Assembly: GCA_963610315.1 (NCBI GenBank) | Contig: CAVDMV010000007.1 | Location: forward strand, 1 to 64,000 | DNA: 64,000 bases | Direction of reading: 5' to 3' | Origin: UBA3210 sp963610315 | GTDB taxonomy: Bacteria > Bacillota_I > Bacilli_A > RFN20 > CAG-449 | Shown: one piece after another, positions 48,421 to 56,741 of the stretch | Numbering within the stretch: the stretch's first letter is position 1 | Layout of the letters: every line of letters starts with the position of its first letter | Notes under the pieces: generated by a model | Databases searched by the model: none | Told to the model about the DNA's origin: nothing | The model's input: only the letters and a program-made list of their open reading frames with translations | Translations under genes and position numbers: made by a program

Positions 48421-50142
48421 CTATCTATCCTCCTTTTTTGTTTGTGAATAATGAATTTCTTGATATACAGAACAAGTCTTTAATAAATCTTCATGTTTAC
48501 CAATTCCGACCATTTCTCCATTATCTAAAACAATAATTTTATCTGCATGAGCTAAAGAAGAAGTTCTTTGTGAAACAATAAAGACAGTAGGTTTATAATC
48601 TAAGTTCTTTAATGCTTTTCTAAGTTTAGCATCAGTCGCGTAATCTAACGCGCTTGATGAATCATCTAAAATGAGAATATCAGGATTACCGACTAATGCA
48701 CGAGCGATACATAATCTTTGCTTTTGTCCCCCAGAAAAATTTTGTCCATTTTGTTCAACTAAACTATCTAGTCCTTGTTCTTTCTTTTCAACAATTTCAA
48801 TTCCTTGGGCAGTCTTTAAGGCATTAAACATTTCTTCATCACTTGCGTCTTTCTTTCTAAAAGTTAAATTAGATCTAATCGTTCCTTTAAATAAGACTGC
48901 TTTTTGAGGAACGATACCAAATTTATTTCTTAAAGCATTTAACGCATAAGAATTTACGTTATCTCCTTCAATAGAGACGCTTCCTTCACTAACATCGTAG
49001 AAATGAGGAAGTAAATTAACTAGAGAAGTTTTTCCACTTCCTGTACCTCCAATAATACCAATAGTTTCACCTTTATTAACTGTAAAAGAAATATTATTTA
49101 AAGCTGGTGAAGAACCTTCATGATATCTTAAAGTAACGTTATTAAATTCAATATAAGAAGATGAAATTTCTTTTTCATCAGAATATTTTAATGTTTCATC
49201 AATATTTAAGACGTTTTCTACTCTTCCTGCGCAGGCAACAGCTTTATTAATCGTAATAATTAAATTTGCAAACTTAATTAATTCAGTAAGAATAATCGAT
49301 AAATAATTATATAAAGCAATGACATTACCTTGAGTTAAAGAACCAACATTAACATCAAGTGCCCCAACATAAACAACTAAGATAATCGCTCCATTTAATA
49401 TTACATAAGTTAATGGATTCATAAGGCCATTAATCCAACCGATATGTTTTTGTTGTTTCGCTAAAATGGCATTCTTTTCTTGATAAGAACTAATTTCTTG
49501 TTCCTCTTTTGAGAAAGCTCTAATAACTCTTGCACCAACTAAATTTTCTCTAGTTGATAAAGTAATTGAATCTAGTTTTTCTTGAGCCTTTTTGTTTAAA
49601 GGAATACATTTAAGCATAATAGTTAAAACTATTGCAGTTAAAATAATAATTACGCCTAAAAAGATTAAAGCAATCTTTAATGAAATAGAGCAAGCCATAA
49701 TTAAAGCGCCAAAAACAATAACTGGAGATCTAAGTAATAATCTTAAAGTCATGTTAACGCCATTTTGCACTTGGTTCGCGTCACTAGTCATTCGAGTGAT
49801 TAAAGAAGAACTACCAACTTTATCTAAACTATAATAAGGTAATGATTGAATCTTTTTAAAGAGAGCCTTCTTTAAATCAGTCGATACTCCAACGGCTGCA
49901 TACGCGGCAAAATATTGAGCCGTGATGGAAAATAAGAAACCTACTAGTCCAACACCTAACATCAATAAAAACATATATAAGATATATTGATTATCTGGTG
50001 TTTCAACATTAATACCTTTATCAACGATTGAAGCAACAATTAAAGGAACTACTAATTCTAAACCAGCTTCAATAAGTTTAAAAAGTGGAGCTAAAATTGA
50101 TTGTAATTTATAATTTTTTAAAAAACTTAATGTCTTTTTCAT
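48421..50142 (-). CDS. ABC exporter half-transporter with degenerate ATPase site (second pair)
   Basis: A 573-residue exporter half. Walker A GGTGSGKTS and signature FSGGQKQ are intact, but Walker B reads ILILDDSSSALD (Asp in place of the catalytic Glu) and the switch is FIVSQRTSS (Gln in place of His). These two changes identify the non-hydrolysing site. First gene of the pair, RBS AGGA upstream, preceded by the terminator of the kinase-like gene. Substrate unknown. Confidence 0.92.
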   Translation of the reverse strand: MKKTLSFLKNYKLQSILAPLFKLIEAGLELVVPLIVASIVDKGINVETPDNQYILYMFLLMLGVGLVGFLFSITAQYFAAYAAVGVSTDLKKALFKKIQSLPYYSLDKVGSSSLITRMTSDANQVQNGVNMTLRLLLRSPVIVFGALIMACSISLKIALIFLGVIIILTAIVLTIMLKCIPLNKKAQEKLDSITLSTRENLVGARVIRAFSKEEQEISSYQEKNAILAKQQKHIGWINGLMNPLTYVILNGAIILVVYVGALDVNVGSLTQGNVIALYNYLSIILTELIKFANLIITINKAVACAGRVENVLNIDETLKYSDEKEISSSYIEFNNVTLRYHEGSSPALNNISFTVNKGETIGIIGGTGSGKTSLVNLLPHFYDVSEGSVSIEGDNVNSYALNALRNKFGIVPQKAVLFKGTIRSNLTFRKKDASDEEMFNALKTAQGIEIVEKKEQGLDSLVEQNGQNFSGGQKQRLCIARALVGNPDILILDDSSSALDYATDAKLRKALKNLDYKPTVFIVSQRTSSLAHADKIIVLDNGEMVGIGKHEDLLKTCSVYQEIHYSQTKKEDR

Positions 50143-50158
50143 ACTGTCCTTTCCTAAT

Positions 50159-50184
50159 AAAAATACACCATCTGGTGTATTTTT
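50159..50184. terminator. Terminator after the cytidylate-kinase-like gene
   Basis: AAAAATACACC and GGTGTATTTTT form an 11-bp stem with loop ATCT; T follows on the minus strand. It lies between the kinase-like stop (50196) and the ABC start. Confidence 0.85.
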
Positions 50185-50195
50185 ATCATTATTAA

Positions 50196-50774
50196 CTATT
50201 TATTGTATAAATCAATAATTAAATCTACGCATTCTTCAGGAGTTAACTTACTAGAATTAATCATTAAATCGTAGTTAGTAGGTTCTCCCCAAGTTCTACC
50301 AGTAAAGTGAGAGTAGTTACTCGCTCTTTTATTGTCTTTTTCTTTTAAGATCTTTTCAGGATTGTCTCGTCCTTCGTAATTACCTTTAGAAACTCTGTTC
50401 GCTCTTACTTTTAAATCGCCATAGATAAATACGTGCATAACATCTTTTTCATCTTTTAAAATGTAATCGCTACATCTACCAATAAAAACGCATGGTCCTT
50501 TAGAAGCTAAATCTTTAATAATTCTCTTTTCTTCAATATAAAGAAGTTCATCGATGTTCATACCATTAATCTTAAATTTTCTTGAAGCATATTTTCTTGG
50601 AGAACTTTCTTGTAATGCACTTTGAACTAAATTTTTTTCAAAACCAGATTGTTCAGCAACGTGTTCAATAATGTATTTATCGTAAACTTCAATGCCTAAT
50701 CTTTTCGCGACCATTTCGCCAATTTCTCTACCGCCTGTACCAAATTGACGGCTTATTGTAATTATCTTTTTCAT
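50196..50774 (-). CDS. Cytidylate-kinase-like protein
   Basis: A 192-residue P-loop protein of the cytidylate kinase-like family. The nucleotide loop is SRQFGTGGREIG, followed by KRLGIEVYDKYII, the GPCVFIGRCSDYIL core and a late RASNYSHFTGRTWGEP segment. It differs from housekeeping Cmk (GPAGSGKST) and belongs to a widespread Firmicutes group with unproven substrates. RBS GGAGG lies 7-8 nt before the ATG; single-gene unit. Confidence 0.88.
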   Translation of the reverse strand: MKKIITISRQFGTGGREIGEMVAKRLGIEVYDKYIIEHVAEQSGFEKNLVQSALQESSPRKYASRKFKINGMNIDELLYIEEKRIIKDLASKGPCVFIGRCSDYILKDEKDVMHVFIYGDLKVRANRVSKGNYEGRDNPEKILKEKDNKRASNYSHFTGRTWGEPTNYDLMINSSKLTPEECVDLIIDLYNK

Positions 50775-50935
50775 ATAATACCTCCATGAATTCTTTTCTT
50801 AATTTGATTATATCAAATATTTTTTACAATTGTTAAATATTTTAAAATATTTATATATTTTATAAGGTATAAGAGATTTATAAATGAATAAAAAAACCAT
50901 TAAAAAAAGAAAATGTTAATTTTTAAATATTTTAC

Positions 50936-50964
50936 TTGCAAAATCTCTTTTTATAGTTGATAAT
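50936..50964 (+). promoter_or_regulatory. Promoter of the tRNA-Asp/tRNA-Phe unit
   Basis: TTGCAA (50936-50941) and GATAAT (50959-50964) are 17 bp apart, about 18 bp before the first tRNA. Confidence 0.68.
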
Positions 50965-50982
50965 AGAAAAGCAATGTCCGAT

Positions 50983-51058
50983 GGACCAGTGGTGTAGCGG
51001 TTAACATGTCTCCCTGTCACGGAGAAGATCGCGAGTTCGATTCTCGTCTGGTCCGCCA
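50983..51058 (+). tRNA. tRNA-Asp (anticodon GTC)
   Basis: Cloverleaf with acceptor GGACCAG/CTGGTCC, anticodon stem TCTCC/GGAGA, loop CTGTCAC with anticodon GTC, T-loop TTCGATT and encoded CCA. It is followed 3 nt later by tRNA-Phe on the same transcript. Confidence 0.97.
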
Positions 51059-51061
51059 TGT

Positions 51062-51137
51062 GGCCCGGTAGCTCAGTTGGTAGAGCAAGGGACTGAAAAT
51101 CCCTGTGTCGCCGGTTCGATTCCGGCCTGGGCCACCA
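51062..51137 (+). tRNA. tRNA-Phe (anticodon GAA)
   Basis: Cloverleaf with acceptor GGCCCGG/CTGGGCC (one G-U pair), anticodon stem AGGGA/TCCCT, loop CTGAAAA with anticodon GAA, T-loop TTCGATT and encoded CCA. Confidence 0.97.
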
Positions 51138-51149
51138 TCTAGACATTCT

Positions 51150-51174
51150 GGAAGGATACGTCCTTCCTTTTTTT
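51150..51174 (+). terminator. Terminator of the tRNA unit
   Basis: GGAAGGA and TCCTTCC form a stem with TACG loop, followed by seven T. It ends the tRNA transcript, and the M18 gene starts 19 bp later. Confidence 0.9.
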
Positions 51175-51192
51175 GTATTTTGGAGGATTTAT

Positions 51193-52509
51193 ATGTCTTA
51201 CATTGATAATTTAGTTTCTTTCTTAGATCGTTCACCTAGCGCATTTCATTCAACCAATAATTTAAAAGAAATGCTATTAGAAAATGGTTATAAAGAATTA
51301 TTAGAAACTTCTACTACTACATTAGAATTAGGTGGAAAATATTTTGTCACAAGAAACGATACATCAATAATCGCTTTTAACATTGGTAACGAATTAGATT
51401 TAAACAATGTTTCTTATAATATTGTCGCAAGTCACACTGATTCACCTACTTTTAAAATCAAACCAAATTGTGATTTAGTTAATCAAAATTATTTAAGATT
51501 ATCAGTTGAAGCTTATGGAGGAATGTTATGCGCTCCTTGGTTAGATAGACCTTTATCTATCGCTGGAAGAATCATTCTTAAAACATCTACAGGTATTGAA
51601 ACAAAGCTTGTCAATATCGACCGTGATTTATTAATTATTCCTAATGTTGCGATTCATTTTAATCGTCAAGCTAATTCAGGTTTTGCTTATAATTTATCCG
51701 TTGATACAATTCCACTTTGTTCATTAAATACTAAGACTACATTCTTAGATTTACTTGCTAAAGAATTAAATATTAATAAAGAAGATATCATCGGTCATGA
51801 TTTATATTTATATAACCGTGTTAAAGGATCAATTCTTGGTTTTGAAAATGAATTATTCTCTTCAAGTAAGATTGATAATCTAGAATGTGCATATTGTTCA
51901 ACTCAAGCATTCATTGAAGAAAATCCAAAACATCATATTAATGTTGTCGCTTCTTTTGATAACGAAGAAGTTGGTTCATTAACTAGACAAGGAGCCGCTT
52001 CTACTTTCTTAAAAGATACATTAGAAATGATTTCTTATTCCTTAGGTTTATCTTCATTAAAACACAAAGAAGCAATCGCAAAATCCTTCTTAGTATCAAG
52101 TGATAACGCTCACGCAATTCATCCAAATCATCCTGAATTATCTGATGCTCTCAATAATCCAAAGATGAACCAAGGTATTGTCATTAAATTTAATGCTGCA
52201 CAATCTTATACAACTGATGGATTATCTTGTTCCATATTTAAAGAAATTTGTGAAAGAGCCAATGTTCCTTATCAATTCTTCACTAATCGCGCGGATCTTC
52301 GTGGAGGAGGAACTCTTGGAAATATCTCTACTAGCCAAGTCCCTCTTATGAGCGTCGATATTGGTCTAGCGCAACTTGCAATGCATTCTTCTTATGAAAC
52401 GGCTGGTACTACCGACGTAACATATATGATTAATGCCTTAAAAGAATTCTATAAAACAACTTTAAAAACTAAATCAAGAACAGAAATTGATTTAATTAGT
52501 AATGATTAG
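51193..52509 (+). CDS. M18 family aminopeptidase (second copy)
   Basis: A 438-residue M18 aminopeptidase. Metal and catalytic motifs: VASHTDSPTFKIKP (His, Asp), SKIDNLECAY (bridging Asp), FDNEEVGS (Glu-Glu), SSDNAHAIHPNHPE (Asp) and LAMHSSYETAG (His). It is closer to aspartyl aminopeptidase (DNPEP/ApeB type, HTDSP and SDNAHA) than the gene at 160-1527, which has HIDSP and SSDVSAG. Two M18 enzymes with different specificities therefore coexist. RBS GGAGG, terminator immediately after the stop. Confidence 0.94.
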   Translation: MSYIDNLVSFLDRSPSAFHSTNNLKEMLLENGYKELLETSTTTLELGGKYFVTRNDTSIIAFNIGNELDLNNVSYNIVASHTDSPTFKIKPNCDLVNQNYLRLSVEAYGGMLCAPWLDRPLSIAGRIILKTSTGIETKLVNIDRDLLIIPNVAIHFNRQANSGFAYNLSVDTIPLCSLNTKTTFLDLLAKELNINKEDIIGHDLYLYNRVKGSILGFENELFSSSKIDNLECAYCSTQAFIEENPKHHINVVASFDNEEVGSLTRQGAASTFLKDTLEMISYSLGLSSLKHKEAIAKSFLVSSDNAHAIHPNHPELSDALNNPKMNQGIVIKFNAAQSYTTDGLSCSIFKEICERANVPYQFFTNRADLRGGGTLGNISTSQVPLMSVDIGLAQLAMHSSYETAGTTDVTYMINALKEFYKTTLKTKSRTEIDLISND

Positions 52510-52529
52510 AACACTTCGGTGTTCTTTTC
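52508..52529 (+). terminator. Terminator of the second M18 gene
   Basis: AGAACAC and GTGTTCT pair around a TTCG tetraloop, then TTTCTTT. The stem begins within the TAG stop codon. Confidence 0.85.
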
Positions 52530-52543
52530 TTTGGCAAAAAATC

Positions 52544-52570
52544 AAAAAAAAATAATACCTTTCGGTATTA
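52544..52570 (-). terminator. Terminator after the initiator tRNA
   Basis: On the minus strand TAATACC and GGTATTA pair around a GAAA tetraloop, followed by eight T. It lies 37 bp past the tRNA 3' end. Confidence 0.85.
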
Positions 52571-52607
52571 CATCTATATATAAACACGTTCTTACGTGGA
52601 ATAATCT

Positions 52608-52685
52608 TGGTTGCAGGGGGAAGATTTGAACTATCCGACCTCCGGGTTATGGGCCCGACGAGCTACCAGGCTGCTCTACCCTGCG
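52608..52685 (-). tRNA. Initiator tRNA-Met (CAT) with C33 and an extra T-arm base
   Basis: The minus strand shows initiator hallmarks: C1 opposite A72 (CGCAGGG/CCCTGCA), the GGG/CCC anticodon-stem pairs and T-loop TTCAAAT. Two features are abnormal. The anticodon loop is CCCATAA, with C where U33 is nearly universal. The T-stem GGATAG/CTTCC pairs fully only if one T is bulged, and the gene is 78 nt with CCA instead of the usual 77. Its own promoter and terminator suggest it is expressed. A sequencing error or a decayed copy is the alternative. Confidence 0.88.
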
Positions 52686-52702
52686 ATATCGATTGCTTGT
52701 TA

Positions 52703-52731
52703 ATAATATCACTAGTACAAGATACAATCAA
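52703..52731 (-). promoter_or_regulatory. Promoter of the initiator tRNA
   Basis: On the minus strand TTGATT (52726-52731) and TATTAT (52703-52708) are 17 bp apart, 17 bp upstream of the tRNA 5' end. Confidence 0.65.
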
Positions 52732-52797
52732 GTCTTTTTTATAAAATTGTGTATTTTCTACCTTTAGGCACCGATTAAAATTAAAATATTCTCTTTC

Positions 52798-53721
52798 TTA
52801 TACAATAAGTGTGAGTAAAGGAATAGTAATAACGCAAACTAAAGTTGATAATAAAGCAACAGTCGCGCAGAGATCTTGTTCTGTTTCATGAAGTTCTGCG
52901 AGTGAAAGAATAATCGCTCCGCTAGGTGAAGCAGATAAGATTAAGATACATACTTTAAAAGTTTCATCAAATGCTGGAACAAAATAGACACATAGATAAC
53001 CAAATAAAGGGAAAATCACTAATTTTAAAGCACAACAAATATAAGCAAAAGGCTTACAGAATACATCTTTAAATTTCATTGATGATAATCTTAAACCAAG
53101 AATTATCATACATAAAGGAGTTGTCATTTTGCCTAATAAGGATAAAGTAGTATCAATTGGTGAAGGAAAATGAAAATTAAGTAAATATAAAGGAACAGCC
53201 ACAATCATCGCGATGGTTGTTGGATTTAAAATCGCAGCTTTTATAGAGATATATTTTTTATTTTGAGTAATTAAGTATACACCTAGAGTAAAAGCAATTA
53301 TGTTCATACTCATGACATAGGCAGATGAATAACATGAAACAATTGGCTTATCAGGGAAAAGAGCGTTAACTAAAGGTAAACCAAAAAAGCCAACATTGCC
53401 GCAGGAAGCACCAAATGTTAAGATACGATATTTTGCATCAGTATATTTCTTTCTAAAAATTAAATATAAAATAACCATAATGGTGATTTGAACAACTAAG
53501 GTAACCCCAAAGAACATACTCATATTGATAAAATCATTAGAATTATAACTTAATGAATTAAAAGATGATATGACCATTGCTGGACCACATACATATAATA
53601 ATAGACTAGAAATAGTTCTCGCATGAGTATCAACTGCTTTATTACATTTAGCTAAAACATAGCCAATAGATAAATAAAATAACATTACTAAGACATTAAT
53701 GGCTGTAACTTGAAATCCCAT
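52798..53721 (-). CDS. AEC-family (auxin efflux carrier-like) transporter
   Basis: About 307 residues with ten hydrophobic helices and AEC-family features: an N-terminal MLFYLSIGYVLAKC, FGASCGNVGFFGLPLVNALF in the middle (typical NxGFxGxP), and SPSGAIILSLAELHETEQD near the end. Bacterial members move malate or other organic acids, which would suit the nearby oxaloacetate decarboxylase, but substrate is inference. ATG at 53721 is chosen, with GGGGGAA 7-8 nt upstream, over a frame opening at 53814 that has no ribosome site. Confidence 0.87.
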   Translation of the reverse strand: MGFQVTAINVLVMLFYLSIGYVLAKCNKAVDTHARTISSLLLYVCGPAMVISSFNSLSYNSNDFINMSMFFGVTLVVQITIMVILYLIFRKKYTDAKYRILTFGASCGNVGFFGLPLVNALFPDKPIVSCYSSAYVMSMNIIAFTLGVYLITQNKKYISIKAAILNPTTIAMIVAVPLYLLNFHFPSPIDTTLSLLGKMTTPLCMIILGLRLSSMKFKDVFCKPFAYICCALKLVIFPLFGYLCVYFVPAFDETFKVCILILSASPSGAIILSLAELHETEQDLCATVALLSTLVCVITIPLLTLIV

Positions 53722-53809
53722 ATATAATTCCCCCGTAAAATCCAAATTATTATACTCCTCAGTTATATCCCTATCAAGAAAAATAAAAATGTAACCGATT
53801 TTTTCGAAT

Positions 53810-53825
53810 AACATTTATAAATGTT
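53810..53825. repeat. Perfect 16-bp palindrome in the divergent AEC/uridine-kinase gap
   Basis: AACATTTATAAATGTT is self-complementary and sits about mid-way between the two divergent starts. It could be an operator; AT-rich palindromes also arise by chance. Confidence 0.4.
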
Positions 53826-53855
53826 AATTTTTAAATTCATATTAAAAAATAATAT

Positions 53856-53904
53856 TTGTTTTTTTAGTTAACTCAGTATATAATTGAGAATGCAAGCGCT
53901 TTCA
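53856..53904 (+). promoter_or_regulatory. Promoter and cre site of the uridine-kinase-like gene
   Basis: TTGTTT (53856-53861) and TATAAT (53879-53884) are 17 bp apart. Starting about 7 bp after the -10, TGCAAGCGCTTTCA (53891-53904) matches the CcpA cre consensus at nearly every position, centred near +7, a repressing location. Confidence 0.78.
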
Positions 53905-53928
53905 TAAAGCCTAGAAAGGAGATTTTTT

Positions 53929-55596
53929 ATGAATCAAAGCTCGTTTAAAGTTACTATTCAAGGTAGAACACTTACCCTTGATAAAAAAACTAAAATCCTC
54001 GATTTAATCGAAGGTAATAAAAAAGATTATATTTACTGTAAAGTTAATAACATCTTAAGAGAATTAACTTATGAAGTATTTTATGATGCAGAAGTTATCT
54101 TACTTACTAAAAAAGATCATGATTCTGGTAAAGTATATGAAACTTCCTTAAGATATATTGTCGCGATGGCCGCGAATAATGTCTTTCCTAATACTCCAAT
54201 TAAATTCACTTATAATATATCTCGTTCCATCTTTATGGTCTTCCCTACTGATCCAACAGGAAAACAAAATTTTAGAATTAATTTACCTTTACTTGCTAAA
54301 TTAAAAGATGAAATTGATCGTATTATAAAAGAAGATTATCCATTTAAAAGAAAGATAGTCACTAATGAAGAAGCAAAAGAAATCTATGAAAAATATAATT
54401 TATTAGATAAAATTGAAATCTTAAAATATCGTCCAGAAAAAACTGTTCACTTATATGAATGTGATGGATATTTAAATTATATGTATGGTCATATGGTTCC
54501 TTCCACCGGTCATATTCAAGATTATAAATTAATGATATATGGCCATGGAGTATTAATCCAATATCCTCGTAGTGAAACTAATGGAGAAATCCCTCCATTT
54601 GTCGATGCACCAGTCTTTTCTAAAACATTAAGAGAATCTTATACTTGGGCAAAGCAAGTTAAAACTGATTCAGTTGCTTCGATTAATAAATTTGCTTTAG
54701 AAGATGGACCAATTGATTTTATTAATATGTGTGAACAACACCATAACAATATGCTCGCGGAACTTGGTCAATTAATCGGCTCAAATTCTGAATCAATTAG
54801 ACTTATTTGTATTGCCGGGCCTTCTTCAAGTGGTAAAACCACTTTCGCGAATAGATTAAGAACCGAATTACTCTCTTTAGGTTTAAGACCTATTAGAATA
54901 TCTTTAGATAATTATTACTTGCCAAAAGAAAAAGTTCCTCTAGGAAACGATGGTACACCTGATTTTGAATGTTTAGAATCTTTAAATCTCGATTTAATTA
55001 GTAAAAATCTCATTGATTTAATCGATGGTCAAGAAGTTCGTTTACCAGTTTATAATTTTAAAACTGGAGAAACAACTTTTAAAGATCCAATAAAAATTTC
55101 CCAAAATCAACCAATCATCATCGAAGGAATTCACGCTTTAAATGAAACATTGACTAGCCAAATTCCAGCTCATCAAAAATTTAGAATCTTTATCGCTCCT
55201 CAAGCACAAGTTAACGTTGATAATACTAACCCTATTTCATTAACTGATTTAAGACTTGTAAGAAGAATTGTTCGTGATTATCAATTTAGAAATTCTTCCG
55301 CGGAAGAAACTTTATCAATGTGGAACAATGTTCGTGAAGGCGAATTTAAATGGATTTATGATACCCAAGAAAATGCCGATTACGTCTTTAATTCCTTATT
55401 ACCATGTGAATTATGTATTAATAAGAAATACGCATTACCATTACTAACTGCGATACCAAAAGATTCAATTTATTATACTCGTGCGAATAGATTAATTAAA
55501 TTTTTAAAATTATTCGTCGATATGGATGATAAATGGGTTCCATGTAATTCGATTTTAAGAGAATTTATTGGAGGAAGTTGTTTCCAAGACGTATAA
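53929..55596 (+). CDS. Nucleoside (uridine) kinase-like protein with TGS/ThrRS-like N terminus
   Basis: A 555-residue fusion. The first 60 residues resemble a TGS fold (TIQGRTLTLDKKTKILDLIE); about 65-270 is a threonyl-tRNA-synthetase second-additional-domain-like region (including VHLYECDGYLNYMYGHMVPS); the rest (about 285-500) is a P-loop kinase of the uridine kinase/phosphoribulokinase group: AGPSSSGKTT, SLDNYYLP, RLPVYNFKTG and IIEGIHALN. Such fusions occur in Firmicutes and Thermotoga and act as nucleoside kinases. It is preceded by a cre site, so it is probably repressed in rich sugar. RBS AAAGGAG before ATG. Confidence 0.88.
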   Translation: MNQSSFKVTIQGRTLTLDKKTKILDLIEGNKKDYIYCKVNNILRELTYEVFYDAEVILLTKKDHDSGKVYETSLRYIVAMAANNVFPNTPIKFTYNISRSIFMVFPTDPTGKQNFRINLPLLAKLKDEIDRIIKEDYPFKRKIVTNEEAKEIYEKYNLLDKIEILKYRPEKTVHLYECDGYLNYMYGHMVPSTGHIQDYKLMIYGHGVLIQYPRSETNGEIPPFVDAPVFSKTLRESYTWAKQVKTDSVASINKFALEDGPIDFINMCEQHHNNMLAELGQLIGSNSESIRLICIAGPSSSGKTTFANRLRTELLSLGLRPIRISLDNYYLPKEKVPLGNDGTPDFECLESLNLDLISKNLIDLIDGQEVRLPVYNFKTGETTFKDPIKISQNQPIIIEGIHALNETLTSQIPAHQKFRIFIAPQAQVNVDNTNPISLTDLRLVRRIVRDYQFRNSSAEETLSMWNNVREGEFKWIYDTQENADYVFNSLLPCELCINKKYALPLLTAIPKDSIYYTRANRLIKFLKLFVDMDDKWVPCNSILREFIGGSCFQDV

Positions 55597-55626
55597 AAAA
55601 GAACGCATCAATTTGATGCGTTTTTC
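55597..55626. terminator. Bidirectional terminator
   Basis: AACGCATCA (55602-55610) and TGATGCGTT (55614-55622) form a 9-bp stem with a 3-nt loop, flanked by A6 on the left and TTTTTCTTTT on the right. It serves the uridine-kinase-like gene and the convergent five-gene operon, whose last codons lie inside the stem. Confidence 0.88.
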
Positions 55627-56741
55627 TTTTCGATATTTTTCTTATTATTATATTCTAAAGATATCTTTAGTTTTAAAAGATTCTTTTGTAATTCTTTTAA
55701 ATAGATATCTTGCATTTTAAAGTAAGCACTTGAATCAACATCAGTAAATTCTTTAACAATATCCGAGAAAATCTTTTCCATTCTAAAGAAAGATTCATAA
55801 ATGCAAATAAGCGTTAAATTACAATAATATTTTTTATTAGAATATATCAATAAACTTGATCCATGAGCGATTTCACTACTTGCTTCATAGATTGATGAAT
55901 ATTTACTTAAGTCTGCGACAAGTTCAACGCCTTTTCTAAAATTTAGTTTCATCTCAGGATAATTTTCTTGATAATCGTGAATCCCATATAACCAACCGTA
56001 TTCAAGATATTTCTTCATGTCTTTACTCTTAAGATCATATTTTTTCATATTTTCTTTAATTTCACTAAAGAAAATATCATTATCTTCTTGAGAGACATTG
56101 CCGATTTGAGATTCTCTAAACTTAGAATTATATTCCATATGTTTATAATATAAAGAAGAAATATAAGGATGTTCATGAAGAATCTTCGCGACGCATTCTA
56201 CTTCATGAATCGTTCTCCAAGTAGAAAAAGCTTCAGTTTCAAAACCTTGAGTTAAAAGTTTAGTGACTGATTTAGTCATTAAGAAAGCTTTTTTTAAAGC
56301 ATCTAATTTTAATTTAATATTTAAAGTCATTTTTTCTGATGGTAATTGTTCATATTTATTAATAATAAAATTTAAATAAAATGACAAAGTTGAGATTAAA
56401 GGATTATGTTTATCAATAATTGAAACAGTTTTGTATTCAAGGTATTCATTAAAGAATATTTTATCATTAACTACTAAAAAGAGATGATTCTTATAATTTT
56501 CATCATTAACGATTTTACTTAACATATTACGGTCTAAAAAACTAATATTAAATAAATGTTCTTCAACTAAATATAAGAAGCAAGTATATAGATCTATTGT
56601 TTTATTTCTAATATTTGATGAATTTAATTTTTCTTGTAAAGAAACAATTAATCTATCATATATAGGATATAAATAATCTTCAAATTCGTTAGGATAGCCT
56701 TTAGTAGTATATAATTGATGAAATAATTCTTTAGTGATCAT
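55608..56741 (-). CDS. Unknown helical protein, possibly DUF5677-like
   Basis: A 377-residue, predominantly helical protein without signal peptide or membrane segment. The stretch about 160-310 (EAFSTWRTIHEVECVAKIL, then YYKHMEYNSKF, then SSEIAHGSSLLIYS) resembles DUF5677 proteins, a poorly studied family that occurs in some bacterial accessory operons; this is a recollection-level match. It overlaps the upstream gene by 4 nt and is the last gene of a five-gene operon. Function unknown. Confidence 0.65.
   Translation of the reverse strand: MITKELFHQLYTTKGYPNEFEDYLYPIYDRLIVSLQEKLNSSNIRNKTIDLYTCFLYLVEEHLFNISFLDRNMLSKIVNDENYKNHLFLVVNDKIFFNEYLEYKTVSIIDKHNPLISTLSFYLNFIINKYEQLPSEKMTLNIKLKLDALKKAFLMTKSVTKLLTQGFETEAFSTWRTIHEVECVAKILHEHPYISSLYYKHMEYNSKFRESQIGNVSQEDNDIFFSEIKENMKKYDLKSKDMKKYLEYGWLYGIHDYQENYPEMKLNFRKGVELVADLSKYSSIYEASSEIAHGSSLLIYSNKKYYCNLTLICIYESFFRMEKIFSDIVKEFTDVDSSAYFKMQDIYLKELQKNLLKLKISLEYNNKKNIEKKNASN

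Noticed and set aside
50884..50919. Eleven-codon Lys-rich plus-strand ORF
   Set aside because: No convincing ribosome site; AT-rich spacer before the tRNA promoter.
50916..51235. Two open frames antisense to tRNA-Asp and tRNA-Phe
   Set aside because: Frames that cross two tRNA genes and a terminator; typical spurious products of tRNA sequence.
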